A stretch of 64,000 nt of DNA from Sphingopyxis sp. H115 (GCF_001468465.1 NZ_LNSA01000002.1:124001-188000), one strand, 5' to 3'; shown: positions 9,996 through 18,588, counted from the first letter of the stretch. A program made the numbers and translations. Notes: generated by a model from the letters alone, not told the origin.

Positions 9996-11330
9996 TCAGC
10001 GCCAGGCCGTGATCTTCCCGTCGTCCGCGAGGACGTACAAAATATTGTTCGCGACGATCGGCGGCTGCGACAGCGACGTCTTGAAATCGGTCGATCCGAG
10101 CAGCGAACCGTCGGTCGGCGAGAATTCCTGCAAAAACCCCTCGCTGTTCACCGCGATCAGGCGCCCGCCCGCGAGGATCGGTCCCGTCCAGCGGATCGGA
10201 TCCTTTTTCTTCTTTTCGGTTTCGACGCGGAAGCGCGCGAGCTGCTGGATCCAGCGCACCTTGCCGGTCCCGCGCGCGACACACAGCAGCTTGCCGTCGT
10301 CGGTCATCGCATAGACCCACTCGCCGACGACATAGGGCGTCGAAATGCCCGCGATCGAAATTTCCCAGCTGCGCTGTCCGGTGAGCAGTTCATAGCTCGC
10401 CATGCGCCCGCCCTGGCCAAGCGCGAAGACCCGGCCGCGATCGACCACCGGATCGGCATCGACGTCGGTGAGCGTCGAAACCGACAGCGCTATCGACGTG
10501 CGCGCCAGCGCATCTTCCCAAAGGTCGCGTCCGTTTTCGTAGCGATAGGCCTGGACCTCGCCCGACGAGAAACCGGCAACGATCGTTCCCTGCCCCGCGG
10601 CGGGCGACGCGGCGCCAAAGACGCTGCCGGGTTCGAGCGACGCCGTCGCCTGCCACAGCACCGCGCCATTGGCGGCGTTGAGCGCAAAAATCTGGTTGTC
10701 CTGGCTGATCACATAGACGCCGCCGAAGGCAATCGTCGGCGCGCCGCGGAGCGGGCCTGCCGGCTTGACCTTCCAGATCACCGACCCGTCGGCGACGTTC
10801 AGCGCCGCGACATCGCCCGCGCCGCTCGTCGCATAGACGACCGATCCGTCGACCCCGGCGCCGCCGCCGAACAGCGAATCCTTGTAATCCTTGCCGGTGC
10901 TGCCGATCGGCGTCCGCCACAGCTGCGCGCCGGTGTCGGCGGAAAAGGCCGACACAACCGCATCGGTGTCGACCGCGAACAGACGATTGTCGGCTACGAC
11001 GGGGGAAGCGGCGAGCCGCTGCTTGTTGGTGCTGCCCGCGATGCTCGCCTGCCACAGCTGGCTGCGCGTCGCGGCCAGCGCCGGATGGCCCATCGATTTC
11101 GACGCGTTCCCGCCCGATTGCGACCAGGCGGTATTGACCTCGGGTTCGGGGAGGACGACCGCGATGCCGGCGGTTGCCGGGTCGACCTTGATGCTGTTGT
11201 CATTGGACAGGATCGACACGCGATCGCCGATCGTCGGCGTCTTGGGCCCACCATCGCCCTTGAACACGCCGCAGCCCGCAAGCGGCAGCGCCAGCAATGC
11301 CGCATAGATTCCGTAACGCGCTTTCCGCAT
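9996..11330 (-). CDS. bamB: Outer membrane assembly lipoprotein BamB
   Basis: 444 residues from the ATG at 11330. Signal peptide with lipobox LAGC (cysteine near residue 19) followed by a PQQ-type eight-bladed propeller; blades show repeated W/L-x-G-D/A-x-V-Y patterns such as GSVVYATSGAGDVAALNVADG. BamB is the propeller lipoprotein of the BAM complex that inserts beta-barrel proteins into the outer membrane. It follows the yfgM-like gene with a 1-bp gap and precedes der, matching the known synteny. Confidence 0.92.
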   Translation of the reverse strand: MRKARYGIYAALLALPLAGCGVFKGDGGPKTPTIGDRVSILSNDNSIKVDPATAGIAVVLPEPEVNTAWSQSGGNASKSMGHPALAATRSQLWQASIAGSTNKQRLAASPVVADNRLFAVDTDAVVSAFSADTGAQLWRTPIGSTGKDYKDSLFGGGAGVDGSVVYATSGAGDVAALNVADGSVIWKVKPAGPLRGAPTIAFGGVYVISQDNQIFALNAANGAVLWQATASLEPGSVFGAASPAAGQGTIVAGFSSGEVQAYRYENGRDLWEDALARTSIALSVSTLTDVDADPVVDRGRVFALGQGGRMASYELLTGQRSWEISIAGISTPYVVGEWVYAMTDDGKLLCVARGTGKVRWIQQLARFRVETEKKKKDPIRWTGPILAGGRLIAVNSEGFLQEFSPTDGSLLGSTDFKTSLSQPPIVANNILYVLADDGKITAWR

Positions 11331-11331
11331 A

Positions 11332-12135
11332 TTATTTCGTGTCCTCAACTTTTTCGGCTGCCGCTGCCTTGGGCGCGGCATTGCCTTTCTGGTCCCCCGC
11401 GGCGGCGGTCGCCGCGGTCTTTTCGGCGCTGGCGCTGTCGGTCGCGCGGTCGGAAACCGCGTCGACGCCCAGCATGCCCGCCATCTGCACCGAACGCGAC
11501 TGGAGCGACTTGGCGACGTTCGGCAATTTCGCGATGCGCGCGTACAGCGCGCCGGCCTGGTCGAACTGGCCGAGCTGGTAATGCGCGCTCGCCGACAATT
11601 CGGCCGCGCTCGCGAACCAGCTCGACGCCGGATCTTTCGCATCGACCATCGGCTTCAGGCGCGCGATCACCGCTTCGGGTTTCAGCGTATCATATTCGAA
11701 CGCGGTCTGGCGGATCAGCGCGAGGTCGCGCAGCGACGGGTCGAGCTTGGTGTCGGCGGCGACTTTCGCCATCAAGGCAGCGGCGGCCTTCAGGTCGCCC
11801 GTCTGCGCCTTGATGTTCGCCTGCTGCATCTGGGCAGCGGCGCGATAGGCAGGGTCGCCGGCATCGACGAGTTTCTGAAGCTCGGCATCGGCGGCGCGGG
11901 GCTGGTTGGCGCCGAGCTTGTCGAACGCCGCGACCAGCTCTTCGGCCTGCTCGCCGCGCGCCTGATCCTGACGATGCCCCCAATAAAGATAGCCGCCGAA
12001 CGCAAGCAGGCCGGCGATGACCGCGCCGATAATCCAGCGGCCATAGCGCTGCATGATCGTGTCGAGCCGGTCCTTGCGGACGGCTTCGTCGACTTCCTGC
12101 AACAGCGCGGCATCATTCGTCGGGCTCAGGGCCAA
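11332..12135 (-). CDS. YfgM-like membrane-anchored TPR protein
   Basis: 267 residues. A cytoplasmic N-terminal helix (ALLQEVDEAVRKDRL) precedes one membrane helix at about residues 34-52 and a periplasmic helical TPR-like region; the last 45 residues are an Ala/Lys-rich tail. This layout and the position before bamB match YfgM, an ancillary SecYEG/chaperone-network protein. The start codon is TTG (12135) with GGAGG five nt upstream. The tail is low complexity and probably disordered. Confidence 0.85.
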   Translation of the reverse strand: MALSPTNDAALLQEVDEAVRKDRLDTIMQRYGRWIIGAVIAGLLAFGGYLYWGHRQDQARGEQAEELVAAFDKLGANQPRAADAELQKLVDAGDPAYRAAAQMQQANIKAQTGDLKAAAALMAKVAADTKLDPSLRDLALIRQTAFEYDTLKPEAVIARLKPMVDAKDPASSWFASAAELSASAHYQLGQFDQAGALYARIAKLPNVAKSLQSRSVQMAGMLGVDAVSDRATDSASAEKTAATAAAGDQKGNAAPKAAAAEKVEDTK

Positions 12136-12236
12136 TCAAACCTCCATAAACTCAGTGTGGCGCTGGGCCGGTCGCTTCCTTAGCGACGACGCCGAAAAAG
12201 GCCAAGCGTTTCACTGTTGCGCGGGCGCGCCGACCG

Positions 12237-13100
12237 TCAACCTGCGTAGGTCTGATCGTCGGTCGGGAATGAACGGGACCTGACTTCGTCGGCATAGTTC
12301 TTCACCGCGCCGCTGACGACACCCGCCATATCCTCATATTTTTTGACGAATTTGGGGACGCGCTCGAACATGCCGAGCATGTCGTCGGTGACCAGAACCT
12401 GGCCGTCGCACTCTGCCGAAGCGCCGATGCCGATCGTCGGGCAATCGACCTTGTTCGTGATCTCGATCGCGATCGATTCGAGCACGCCTTCGATGACGAT
12501 CGAAAAGGCGCCCGCCTGCGCCACCGCGACGGCATCCTCGACGATCGAGCGGGCTTCTTCCTCGCTCTTGCCGCGCACGCCATAGCCGCCGAGAATGTTG
12601 ACCGCCTGCGGCGTCAGCCCGACATGGCCCATCACCGGGATACCGCGCTGGGTCAGGAATTCGATCGTCGGGGCGAGCACCTTGCCGCCCTCGACCTTGA
12701 CCGCCGCGGCGCCGGTTTCCTTAAGCAGCCGCGCGGCATTGTCGAACGCCTGCTGCGGGCTGCCTTCATAGCTGCCGAACGGCATGTCAACGATCACCGC
12801 GGCATGATAGCTGCCGCGCACGACGGCGGCGCCGTGCAGCGCCATCATGTCCATCGTCACACCGACGGTATGCGGCAGGCCGTAAATCACCTGCGCCAGC
12901 GAATCGCCGACGAGCAGCATGTCGCAATGCGGATCGAGCAGCTGTGCCATACGGACCGTATAGGCGGTCAGCATCACGAGCGGTTCGCCGCCCTTGCGCT
13001 GGCGAATGCGTGGCACCGTCAGCCGCTTCATCGGCTGCGGCGTCGGATTCGCGCGGCTGGTCGAGGTGTCGAGGGTGAGCGTTTTGGGGAGCGTGGACAT
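12237..13100 (-). CDS. panB: 3-methyl-2-oxobutanoate hydroxymethyltransferase
   Basis: 287 residues. Transfers a hydroxymethyl group from methylene-THF to ketoisovalerate, the first committed step of pantothenate and CoA synthesis. Signatures include MLTAYTVRMAQLLD, the MLLVGDSLAQVIYGLPHT metal-binding region, VKVEGG and GHVGLTPQ. The first 24 residues are an extension before the TVPRIRQRKG core. panC is not adjacent. A 101-bp gap separates it from the yfgM-like gene. Confidence 0.97.
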   Translation of the reverse strand: MSTLPKTLTLDTSTSRANPTPQPMKRLTVPRIRQRKGGEPLVMLTAYTVRMAQLLDPHCDMLLVGDSLAQVIYGLPHTVGVTMDMMALHGAAVVRGSYHAAVIVDMPFGSYEGSPQQAFDNAARLLKETGAAAVKVEGGKVLAPTIEFLTQRGIPVMGHVGLTPQAVNILGGYGVRGKSEEEARSIVEDAVAVAQAGAFSIVIEGVLESIAIEITNKVDCPTIGIGASAECDGQVLVTDDMLGMFERVPKFVKKYEDMAGVVSGAVKNYADEVRSRSFPTDDQTYAG

Positions 13101-13162
13101 GGCGCGGGGGCTTAGCGCCTAACGATCGGGCGCGAAAGCGGCAAAGCCCGGTCATGTTATCT

Positions 13163-13194
13163 TTGATTGACTCAATGTTAAAAATATTCAACAT
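13163..13194 (+). promoter_or_regulatory. AT-rich promoter with inverted repeat before the membrane-protein/XRE cassette
   Basis: TTGATT (13163-13168) and TATTCA (13185-13190) with a 16-nt spacer form a plausible sigma-70 promoter. An inverted repeat ATGTT (13175-13179) / AACAT (13190-13194) covers the -10 box. As the cassette ends with an XRE regulator, this is the likely site of autoregulation. Inferred from sequence pattern only. Confidence 0.5.
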
Positions 13195-13226
13195 AGAGTT
13201 CGAATCACATGACATGGAGCTGCACG

Positions 13227-13649
13227 ATGTCCTTTCGGGAAAAGATTCACTGGGTCACGCTGGTGACGATGATTCTGGCGTTCGGCTGGTATTTCCTCGT
13301 TTACCCGTGGCGGATCGTTGCAAGTCCGGCGGGGGTGATGGCGACCGCCGGCATGCTGGTGCCGGTGACTATCGCGATCATCGTGGCGATGACGGTTGCG
13401 ACGGCCTTCCTCGCGATCCGTAGCCCGCGCGAGGTCCATGCACGCGAGGATGAGCGCGACCGCAACATACATATGCGCGGCACGCATTTCGGCTATTATC
13501 CGCTCGTCGTCGGCATCTGGATCAACATCTTCCTGATCTTCTGGGGCATCGGGCAGGCCGAGCAGCTCAACCTCATGATCGCGACGCTGGTCGTCGCCGA
13601 AATCGTGCGGATCGGTACCCAACTCTATCTCTATCGCCGGGGTTATTGA
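13227..13649 (+). CDS. Small four-helix membrane protein, paralogue 1
   Basis: 140 residues from the ATG at 13227, chosen because GGAG lies 7 nt before it; an ATG at 13209 is possible. Four membrane helices with a basic/acidic cytoplasmic loop EVHAREDERDRNIHMRG. The next gene encodes a paralogue with the same N-terminal pattern (SFREK / NFREK) and the same loop (RADERDRAIRRRG). The pair lies directly before an XRE regulator, a recurring bacterial arrangement. Function unknown. Confidence 0.8.
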   Translation: MSFREKIHWVTLVTMILAFGWYFLVYPWRIVASPAGVMATAGMLVPVTIAIIVAMTVATAFLAIRSPREVHAREDERDRNIHMRGTHFGYYPLVVGIWINIFLIFWGIGQAEQLNLMIATLVVAEIVRIGTQLYLYRRGY

Positions 13650-13688
13650 GCCATGGCCCTTCTCATCGCCGATGCCGGAGGCCACCAG

Positions 13689-14114
13689 ATGAATTTCCGC
13701 GAAAAAACCGCCTGGCTGAACGTCCTCGCCATGGTCGCCGCCTACTGCGTCTATTTCGGGCTTCTCCTCTCCGGGCATCCCGCCGGGCGCGAGGTGTTTC
13801 CGATGCTGTGGCTGTTCGGGTCGATCGCCGTGGCGCATGCGGTCACCGTCATCGTCGGCACCGTCATCCTGTCGGCGCAGGCGCCGAAGTCGGAGCGCGC
13901 GCGCGCCGACGAGCGCGACCGCGCGATCCGTCGCCGCGGCGCGGCAACGGCCTATTATGTCCTCTTGGTGGGGATGATGGTCGTCGGGGTCTACTTGCCC
14001 TTCGTCGAGAGCGGGGTGCCGCTGGCGAATATGGGGCTGTTCGCGATCGTTGCCGCCGAACTGGTGAACAGCATCGTCGTGCTGATGAGCTACCGGCGGG
14101 GCTGGCATGGCTAA
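13689..14114 (+). CDS. Small four-helix membrane protein, paralogue 2
   Basis: 141 residues. The ATG at 13689 is preceded at 7 nt by a strong GGAGG; a longer frame from 13653 lacks such a site. Four membrane helices and the charged loop ARADERDRAIRRRG shared with paralogue 1. Its stop overlaps the XRE gene by 8 bp, so the two are coupled. Probably formed by tandem duplication. No enzymatic residues can be singled out. Confidence 0.82.
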   Translation: MNFREKTAWLNVLAMVAAYCVYFGLLLSGHPAGREVFPMLWLFGSIAVAHAVTVIVGTVILSAQAPKSERARADERDRAIRRRGAATAYYVLLVGMMVVGVYLPFVESGVPLANMGLFAIVAAELVNSIVVLMSYRRGWHG

Positions 14115-14328
14115 GCCGCCCTTCACCAACGATATCCGCACGCTCCGATTCCTTGCGGGCGAGATGACGCAGGGCGACCTCGGCGACCGCGTCGGGGTCA
14201 CGCGGCAAACGATCGCGGCGATCGAGCAAGGCAAATATTCGCCCTCGCTGGAAGTCGCCTTCCGGATCGCGCGCGTCTTCGGCAAGCCGCTCGAAGCGGT
14301 GTTTCAGTGGGACGACGCCGGCGATTGA
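14107..14328 (+). CDS. XRE-family transcriptional regulator
   Basis: 73 residues that are almost entirely one helix-turn-helix domain: EMTQGDLGDRVGVTRQT, then IAAIEQGKYSPSLEVAFRIA and a short FGKPLEAVFQW strand. This compact form (YgzD/HipB-like short Cro/CI family) is commonly the last gene of operons for small membrane proteins. It overlaps the preceding gene and probably represses the cassette through the inverted repeat at 13175-13194. Confidence 0.9.
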   Translation: MAKPPFTNDIRTLRFLAGEMTQGDLGDRVGVTRQTIAAIEQGKYSPSLEVAFRIARVFGKPLEAVFQWDDAGD

Positions 14329-14449
14329 GACAGCGCGGCCGCGCGGGTCCGGCCCACGCCCCTCCCCGGTGGCGTCGGGCCGGGCTTTTAGCGGTTTTGG
14401 CGTGGGGAGCGGACTTCCAGTTGCCATCGCAAGATGATATCGTCGTCCG

Positions 14450-14755
14450 ATGTTCGCGATGTTTCTCATTGCCGCAATTGTTGCCCCTCAGCCGAGTGAC
14501 ATCCATGCAATCGAAGTTACCCGTGCAACCGCCACTTATGTAAGTCATGCCCGGGACGGTCGGGCTTTTGTCGAGTTCGGACCGACGGTTGAGACCCGCA
14601 ATGTTAGTTGCAACCTCCAGGGCAAGGACGTCTTTGATTGCACCTATGAAGCGCGGATAAGGGATTTTTTCGCGCCGGATTTTGCCGCTTGGCTGCCTAA
14701 GCGTGAGCGCATAGCCTTTCGCGATAACTGCTGGCAGATAGTGTCGCCCAAGTAA
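14450..14755 (+). CDS. Small secreted protein of unknown function
   Basis: 101 residues. A short hydrophobic leader (MFAMFLIAAIVAP) is followed by a mature domain with three cysteines (about 54, 64 and 94), two of which could form a disulfide. An ATG at 14459 is an equally possible start; neither has a clear ribosome binding site. The gene is noticeably lower in GC than its neighbours, with codons such as TTA, AGT and GTT, which hints at acquisition or relaxed selection. No family recognised. Confidence 0.55.
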   Translation: MFAMFLIAAIVAPQPSDIHAIEVTRATATYVSHARDGRAFVEFGPTVETRNVSCNLQGKDVFDCTYEARIRDFFAPDFAAWLPKRERIAFRDNCWQIVSPK

Positions 14756-14777
14756 GGCGGACGTCCACAATCGGCCG

Positions 14778-15047
14778 TTAGCTGCCGTCGTCCGCCGCGG
14801 TCCGGTCGACCATATCCATGAAGTCGCGCGCGGTGTTGCGTTCCGCCTCGTCCTTGAACGCAACATCAAGGTCGGGGGCGGCGCCGAGCATGTACATCAG
14901 CGCCCAGAGCGCAAAGCGGCGGCCGGGGTTCGTCTCCAGCCCGAAGTCGACGCGCATGCGTTCGGTGCCCGCGGCATGCGCCTCGGGGTGGATCGCCGCG
15001 ATGTCGGCGGTACCGAAATAGCGGCGAAGCTGGTCGTCGAAATCCAT
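14778..15047 (-). CDS. Conserved hypothetical small cytosolic protein
   Basis: 89 residues from the ATG at 15047; longer versions would run into the divergent ATPase gene. Acidic, mostly helical, with LRRYFGTADIAAIHPEAHAAG and a WALMYMLGAAPDLDVAFKD segment. No signal peptide and no recognised domain. It is divergent from the HerA-like ATPase with 109 bp between the starts. Confidence 0.65.
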   Translation of the reverse strand: MDFDDQLRRYFGTADIAAIHPEAHAAGTERMRVDFGLETNPGRRFALWALMYMLGAAPDLDVAFKDEAERNTARDFMDMVDRTAADDGS

Positions 15048-15156
15048 GCTGCGCTTTCGGCTCGTTCGCGCCGCTTGGCAAGGTCGCGCGGCAAAATCCG
15101 CCCACCCGAAGCCCGCCCGGTTGTCTTTGCCCAAGCGCCCCGATAGGGCGGGCCCC

Positions 15157-16629
15157 GTGAAGACCAGCATCGACATCGGGACCGACAGCACCGGGCAGGG
15201 TGTGCGTATCGACGTGCAGGAACTGCTCGCGACGCGCCTGCTCGTGCAGGGCAATTCGGGGTCGGGCAAGTCGCATCTTTTGCGCCGCATCCTCGAGGAA
15301 AGCGCCGCGCTGGTGCAACAGATCGTGATCGATCCCGAGGGCGATTTTGTGACGCTCGCCGATGCCTATACCCACGTCGTGATCAACGGCGGCGATTATA
15401 ACGAGCGCGAGATCGCGGCGATGGGCGCGCGCATCCGCGAGCATCGCGCGTCGATCATCCTCAGCCTCGAATCGCTCGATATCGAAGCGCAGATGACCTG
15501 CGCCGCGGCCTTCCTGAACGCGTTGTTCGATGCGCCGCGCGAGCATTGGTTCCCTGCGCTGGTCGTCGTCGACGAGGCGCAGATGTTCGCGCCGAGCGTC
15601 GCTGGCGACGTCGCCGACAATGTCCGTCGCGCGAGCCTTGGCGCGATGACGAACCTGATGTGCCGCGGGCGCAAGCGCGGTCTGGCCGGAGCAATCGCGA
15701 CGCAACGGCTCGCAAAGCTCGCGAAGAATGTCGCCGCCGAGGCGAGCAATTTCCTGATGGGACGCACCTTCCTCGACATCGACATGGCGCGCGCCGCCGA
15801 CCTGCTTGGCATGGAGCGGCGGCAGGCCGAGACGATCCGCGACCTCGAACGCGGGCACTTCCTGGGGCTCGGCCCCGCGATCTCGCGGCGGCCGGTTGCG
15901 GTGCGGATCGGGTCGACTCAGACCTCGACACGGATGGGAACGCACGGGCTGATGCCGCTGCCGGAAGCGGGCGGCGAGGACATGCGTTCGATGCTCTTCA
16001 CCGAGATGGAGGCCCCCGCAGTCCCACGCGTCTTTGCGCCCGAGCCCGAGCCGGTCGCGGCGAGCGAGGTGATGGAGCGCATCGCGGCGAGCGAGGCGCT
16101 GCACGAGGATGCCGATGCGCCGCCGGTACTCGATATCCTGGAAGCGGTCGAGGAAGCCGAGCAGAGCGACGCGGTGGTGATCGAGACGTTGCAGGAGATG
16201 CTGTCGGACCCCGAATGCGCCTTCCAGCCCGAATCCTTCCTCTATCAGGACTTTTCGGTGCGTTGCCGGATGCAGAAACTGAAGAAGGTGCCGCTCGACC
16301 TCGCCGGGTTCCGCCGCCGCTTCGCGCTCGCCAAGGGGGGCGTTTTCGATCCGGCCGAGCCACGCTGGCGCGAGGCGCTCGCCGTTGCCGACCGGCTGCC
16401 GCACGACATGTTCGCACCCTTCCTGCAAATCGCGCGCGCCGCGATGGAGGGCGACCCCTGCCCCGACGACGAGATCCTCGGCCGCGCCTATGGCAGCCGC
16501 TCGCCCGGCCGCATCCGCCGCCTCGTCGAATATATGGAAAAGCAGGGCGTGATCGTCGTGCGCGCCGATTTCGGCGGGCGGCGCTCGATCGGCATCCCCG
16601 AACTCGGGCTCAGCACCGAGGCCGAATAA
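15157..16629 (+). CDS. HerA/DUF853-like ATP-binding protein
   Basis: 490 residues from a GTG at 15157; the frame is open further upstream but would be antisense to the neighbouring start. Walker A is GNSGSGKSHLL near residue 34 and Walker B is LVVVDEAQMF near 138, with a MCRGRKRGLAGAIATQR sensor/arginine-finger-like region near 175. This matches the HerA-FtsK superfamily of DNA-translocating or membrane-process ATPases. A low-complexity acidic linker (about 285-340) leads to a C-terminal helical domain that ends in a winged-helix-like YGSRSPGRIRRLVEYMEKQG. Substrate unknown; no NurA nuclease is adjacent. Confidence 0.85.
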   Translation: MKTSIDIGTDSTGQGVRIDVQELLATRLLVQGNSGSGKSHLLRRILEESAALVQQIVIDPEGDFVTLADAYTHVVINGGDYNEREIAAMGARIREHRASIILSLESLDIEAQMTCAAAFLNALFDAPREHWFPALVVVDEAQMFAPSVAGDVADNVRRASLGAMTNLMCRGRKRGLAGAIATQRLAKLAKNVAAEASNFLMGRTFLDIDMARAADLLGMERRQAETIRDLERGHFLGLGPAISRRPVAVRIGSTQTSTRMGTHGLMPLPEAGGEDMRSMLFTEMEAPAVPRVFAPEPEPVAASEVMERIAASEALHEDADAPPVLDILEAVEEAEQSDAVVIETLQEMLSDPECAFQPESFLYQDFSVRCRMQKLKKVPLDLAGFRRRFALAKGGVFDPAEPRWREALAVADRLPHDMFAPFLQIARAAMEGDPCPDDEILGRAYGSRSPGRIRRLVEYMEKQGVIVVRADFGGRRSIGIPELGLSTEAE

Positions 16630-16827
16630 TCAGCCCTTGCGGAACAGCGCTTCGGCTGCGGCTTTCTGGCTCGTCGCGGCGGCGCGATGCGCCTTGATGC
16701 GTTCGATTTCGCCTTCAAGCGCGGCGATGCGGTCGTCGAGTTCATCGACCGACAGCGGATCGAGCGGCTGTTTGACCAGCGCCGTCAGAACGTCGTCGCG
16801 GCGGCGGGGAAGGTCGTCATCGTCCAT
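16630..16827 (-). CDS. DUF1192 family protein
   Basis: 65 residues from the ATG at 16827. The acidic N-terminus MDDDDLPRR, the core LDPLSVDELDDRIAALEGEI and the short coiled-coil tail are diagnostic for DUF1192, a small alphaproteobacterial family of unknown function. Its stop is immediately next to the stop of the convergent ATPase gene. Confidence 0.92.
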   Translation of the reverse strand: MDDDDLPRRRDDVLTALVKQPLDPLSVDELDDRIAALEGEIERIKAHRAAATSQKAAAEALFRKG

Positions 16828-16949
16828 GGCGTATCCTTTTGGTCCCAGATGCCAATTTGGGCGCGCGACTGTTGACCCGTGTCGCCGCGCTGTCAATAAG
16901 GCGAGGCAGGGGGTGGGGGAATGACAGGACCAGTGGGGGATTTTCCGAA

Positions 16950-17951
16950 GTGACCAGCTTGCCATCGAGCATGACCGCCATCGCCATCAGCGCGCCGGGC
17001 GGGCCCGAAGTCTTGCAGCCGGAGGTGCGGCCGGTGCCGCAGCCGGCACCCGGCGAGGTGCTGATCCGCGTCGCCGCGGCCGGCGTGAACCGCCCCGACG
17101 TGCTTCAGCGCATGGGTTATTACCCGCCGCCGCCGGGTGCATCGGACTTGCCGGGACTGGAAATTGCCGGGACCGTCGTCGCGGTCGGTCCGGGCGGCGA
17201 TCCCGAGCTTTTGGGGCAGGCGGTGTGTGCGCTCGTCGCGGGCGGCGGCTATGCCGAATATTGCGTCGCACCAGTCGGAAGCTGCCTGCCGGTACCGGGG
17301 GGGTTTTCGATGGCCGAAGCCGCGGCGCTCCCCGAAACCGTGTTCACGGTATGGCATAATCTTTTCGAACGCGGCTATGTTCGCGAGGGCGAGACGGTCT
17401 TGGTCCATGGCGGCACCAGCGGGATCGGGACGACCGCGATCGGCCTCTGCAAATTGTTCGATATCAAGATCGTCGTGACCTGTGGCAGCGCGGACAAATG
17501 CGCCGCCGCGGCCGCACTCGGCGCCGACCTCGCCATCGATTATTCGAGCGCGGACTATGTCGAGGCGGTGAAAGACTTTACTGGCGGCAAAGGCGTCGAC
17601 GTCGTGCTCGACATGGTCGGCGGCGACTATCTGCCGCGCAACCTCGCCTGCCTGGCCGAGGACGGGCGGCACGTGACGATCGCTTTCCAGCGCGGAATGA
17701 AGGTCGAAATCGACATCGCCGACGTGATGCGCCGCCGGCTCACGCTGACGGGTTCGACGCTGCGCGCGCGGAGCGCGGAGTTCAAGGCGCTGCTTGCCGA
17801 CGAAATCCATCGCACGCTGTGGCCTCGCCTTGCCGACGGCGGGTGGAGGCCCGCAATGGATCAGGCCTTCCCTCTCGTCGAAGCCGCTGCGGCGCACACG
17901 CGCATGCAGGCGGGCGCGCATGTGGGAAAGATCGTGCTCATGGTGGGATGA
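16950..17951 (+). CDS. NAD(P)H:quinone oxidoreductase (MDR superfamily, PIG3-like)
   Basis: 333 residues from a GTG at 16950 that has GGGGGA nine nt upstream; the ATG at 16971 is an alternative. The GroES-like domain has GVNRPDVLQRMGYYPPPPG, and the Rossmann domain has the VHGGTSGIGTTAIGLCK dinucleotide-binding loop. There are no structural or catalytic zinc cysteines, which fits the quinone-oxidoreductase branch of the medium-chain dehydrogenases, most like PIG3/TP53I3. Substrate likely a small quinone or enone. It stands between DUF1192 (divergent) and a lipoprotein gene. Confidence 0.9.
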   Translation: MTSLPSSMTAIAISAPGGPEVLQPEVRPVPQPAPGEVLIRVAAAGVNRPDVLQRMGYYPPPPGASDLPGLEIAGTVVAVGPGGDPELLGQAVCALVAGGGYAEYCVAPVGSCLPVPGGFSMAEAAALPETVFTVWHNLFERGYVREGETVLVHGGTSGIGTTAIGLCKLFDIKIVVTCGSADKCAAAAALGADLAIDYSSADYVEAVKDFTGGKGVDVVLDMVGGDYLPRNLACLAEDGRHVTIAFQRGMKVEIDIADVMRRRLTLTGSTLRARSAEFKALLADEIHRTLWPRLADGGWRPAMDQAFPLVEAAAAHTRMQAGAHVGKIVLMVG

Positions 17952-18021
17952 ACCGAGGGAACAGCTTGCCATTTCCAGCGGTTAGCCAAGCGGGGGGCAA
18001 TCAAAAGGATAAATTCTCCCG

Positions 18022-18588
18022 ATGAATATGCGCAGTTTGTTTCTTCCAGCCACCGCTCTTTCGCTTGCCCTCGCCGCCTGTTCGCAGCCCGCCGATACCG
18101 ACAAAACGTCGACCGCTTCCCATGACGGCGAGGTCGCCGCCGATGGCAAGGCGGCCAATATGCCGCCGCCCGCGATCAAGCCGACCGACGTCCCGACGCG
18201 CGGCGGCGACGGCTCGCCGATCGAACTGGCGGCGTTGACCGAAGCTGATGTCGGCGGCGCCAAGCTGAAGGGCGAACTCGCCTGCAGCTTCGCCGATGAA
18301 GAGGGCGCACAGCCGATCCTGCTCGCGCAGGGCGACGTCGCGTCGCAGGAGCCGTCACGCGGAATCGTCAAGGTCGGCGACACGGTCGAGCCGATATCGG
18401 CCAATGGCGGCTTCGATGCGATGGCGAAGGGCACCAAATTCTTCGCCAAGGGGCTCGAGCTTCGCGTCGCGCTTGTCGGTCCGGCGGCGGGCGGAGGCGA
18501 ATCGCCGCCGCGCCCGGCGACGCTGACCGCCGACCGCGCCGACGGCGCGCAGCGCGTCTTCGCGGGGCTGTGGCAGTGCGGTCCGTAA
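18022..18588 (+). CDS. Putative lipoprotein of unknown function
   Basis: 188 residues. Signal peptide with lipobox LAAC (cysteine at residue 20), then a low-complexity Asp/Ala/Pro linker to about residue 60, and a compact domain in which a Cys (ELACSF) and the penultimate-region Cys (WQCGP) may pair. Targeted to the envelope. No named domain recognised; the protein ends a short transcript before a strong hairpin. Confidence 0.75.
   Translation: MNMRSLFLPATALSLALAACSQPADTDKTSTASHDGEVAADGKAANMPPPAIKPTDVPTRGGDGSPIELAALTEADVGGAKLKGELACSFADEEGAQPILLAQGDVASQEPSRGIVKVGDTVEPISANGGFDAMAKGTKFFAKGLELRVALVGPAAGGGESPPRPATLTADRADGAQRVFAGLWQCGP

Noticed and set aside
7770..11813. A 1347-codon open frame on the plus strand opposite the Hpt, der and bamB genes
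   Set aside because: It is fully antisense to well-recognised genes, its product is Arg/Ala/Asp-rich without any motif, and long antisense frames are expected at this GC content.
13190..13209. GTTCGAATC resembling a tRNA T-loop
   Set aside because: The flanking bases do not form acceptor, D or anticodon stems and the site lies in an AT-rich promoter region.
17958..17983. GGAAC-N17-GGTT resembling a general-stress EcfG promoter before the lipoprotein
   Set aside because: The -10 element differs from CGTT, the match is short and could be chance; not strong enough to list as a promoter.
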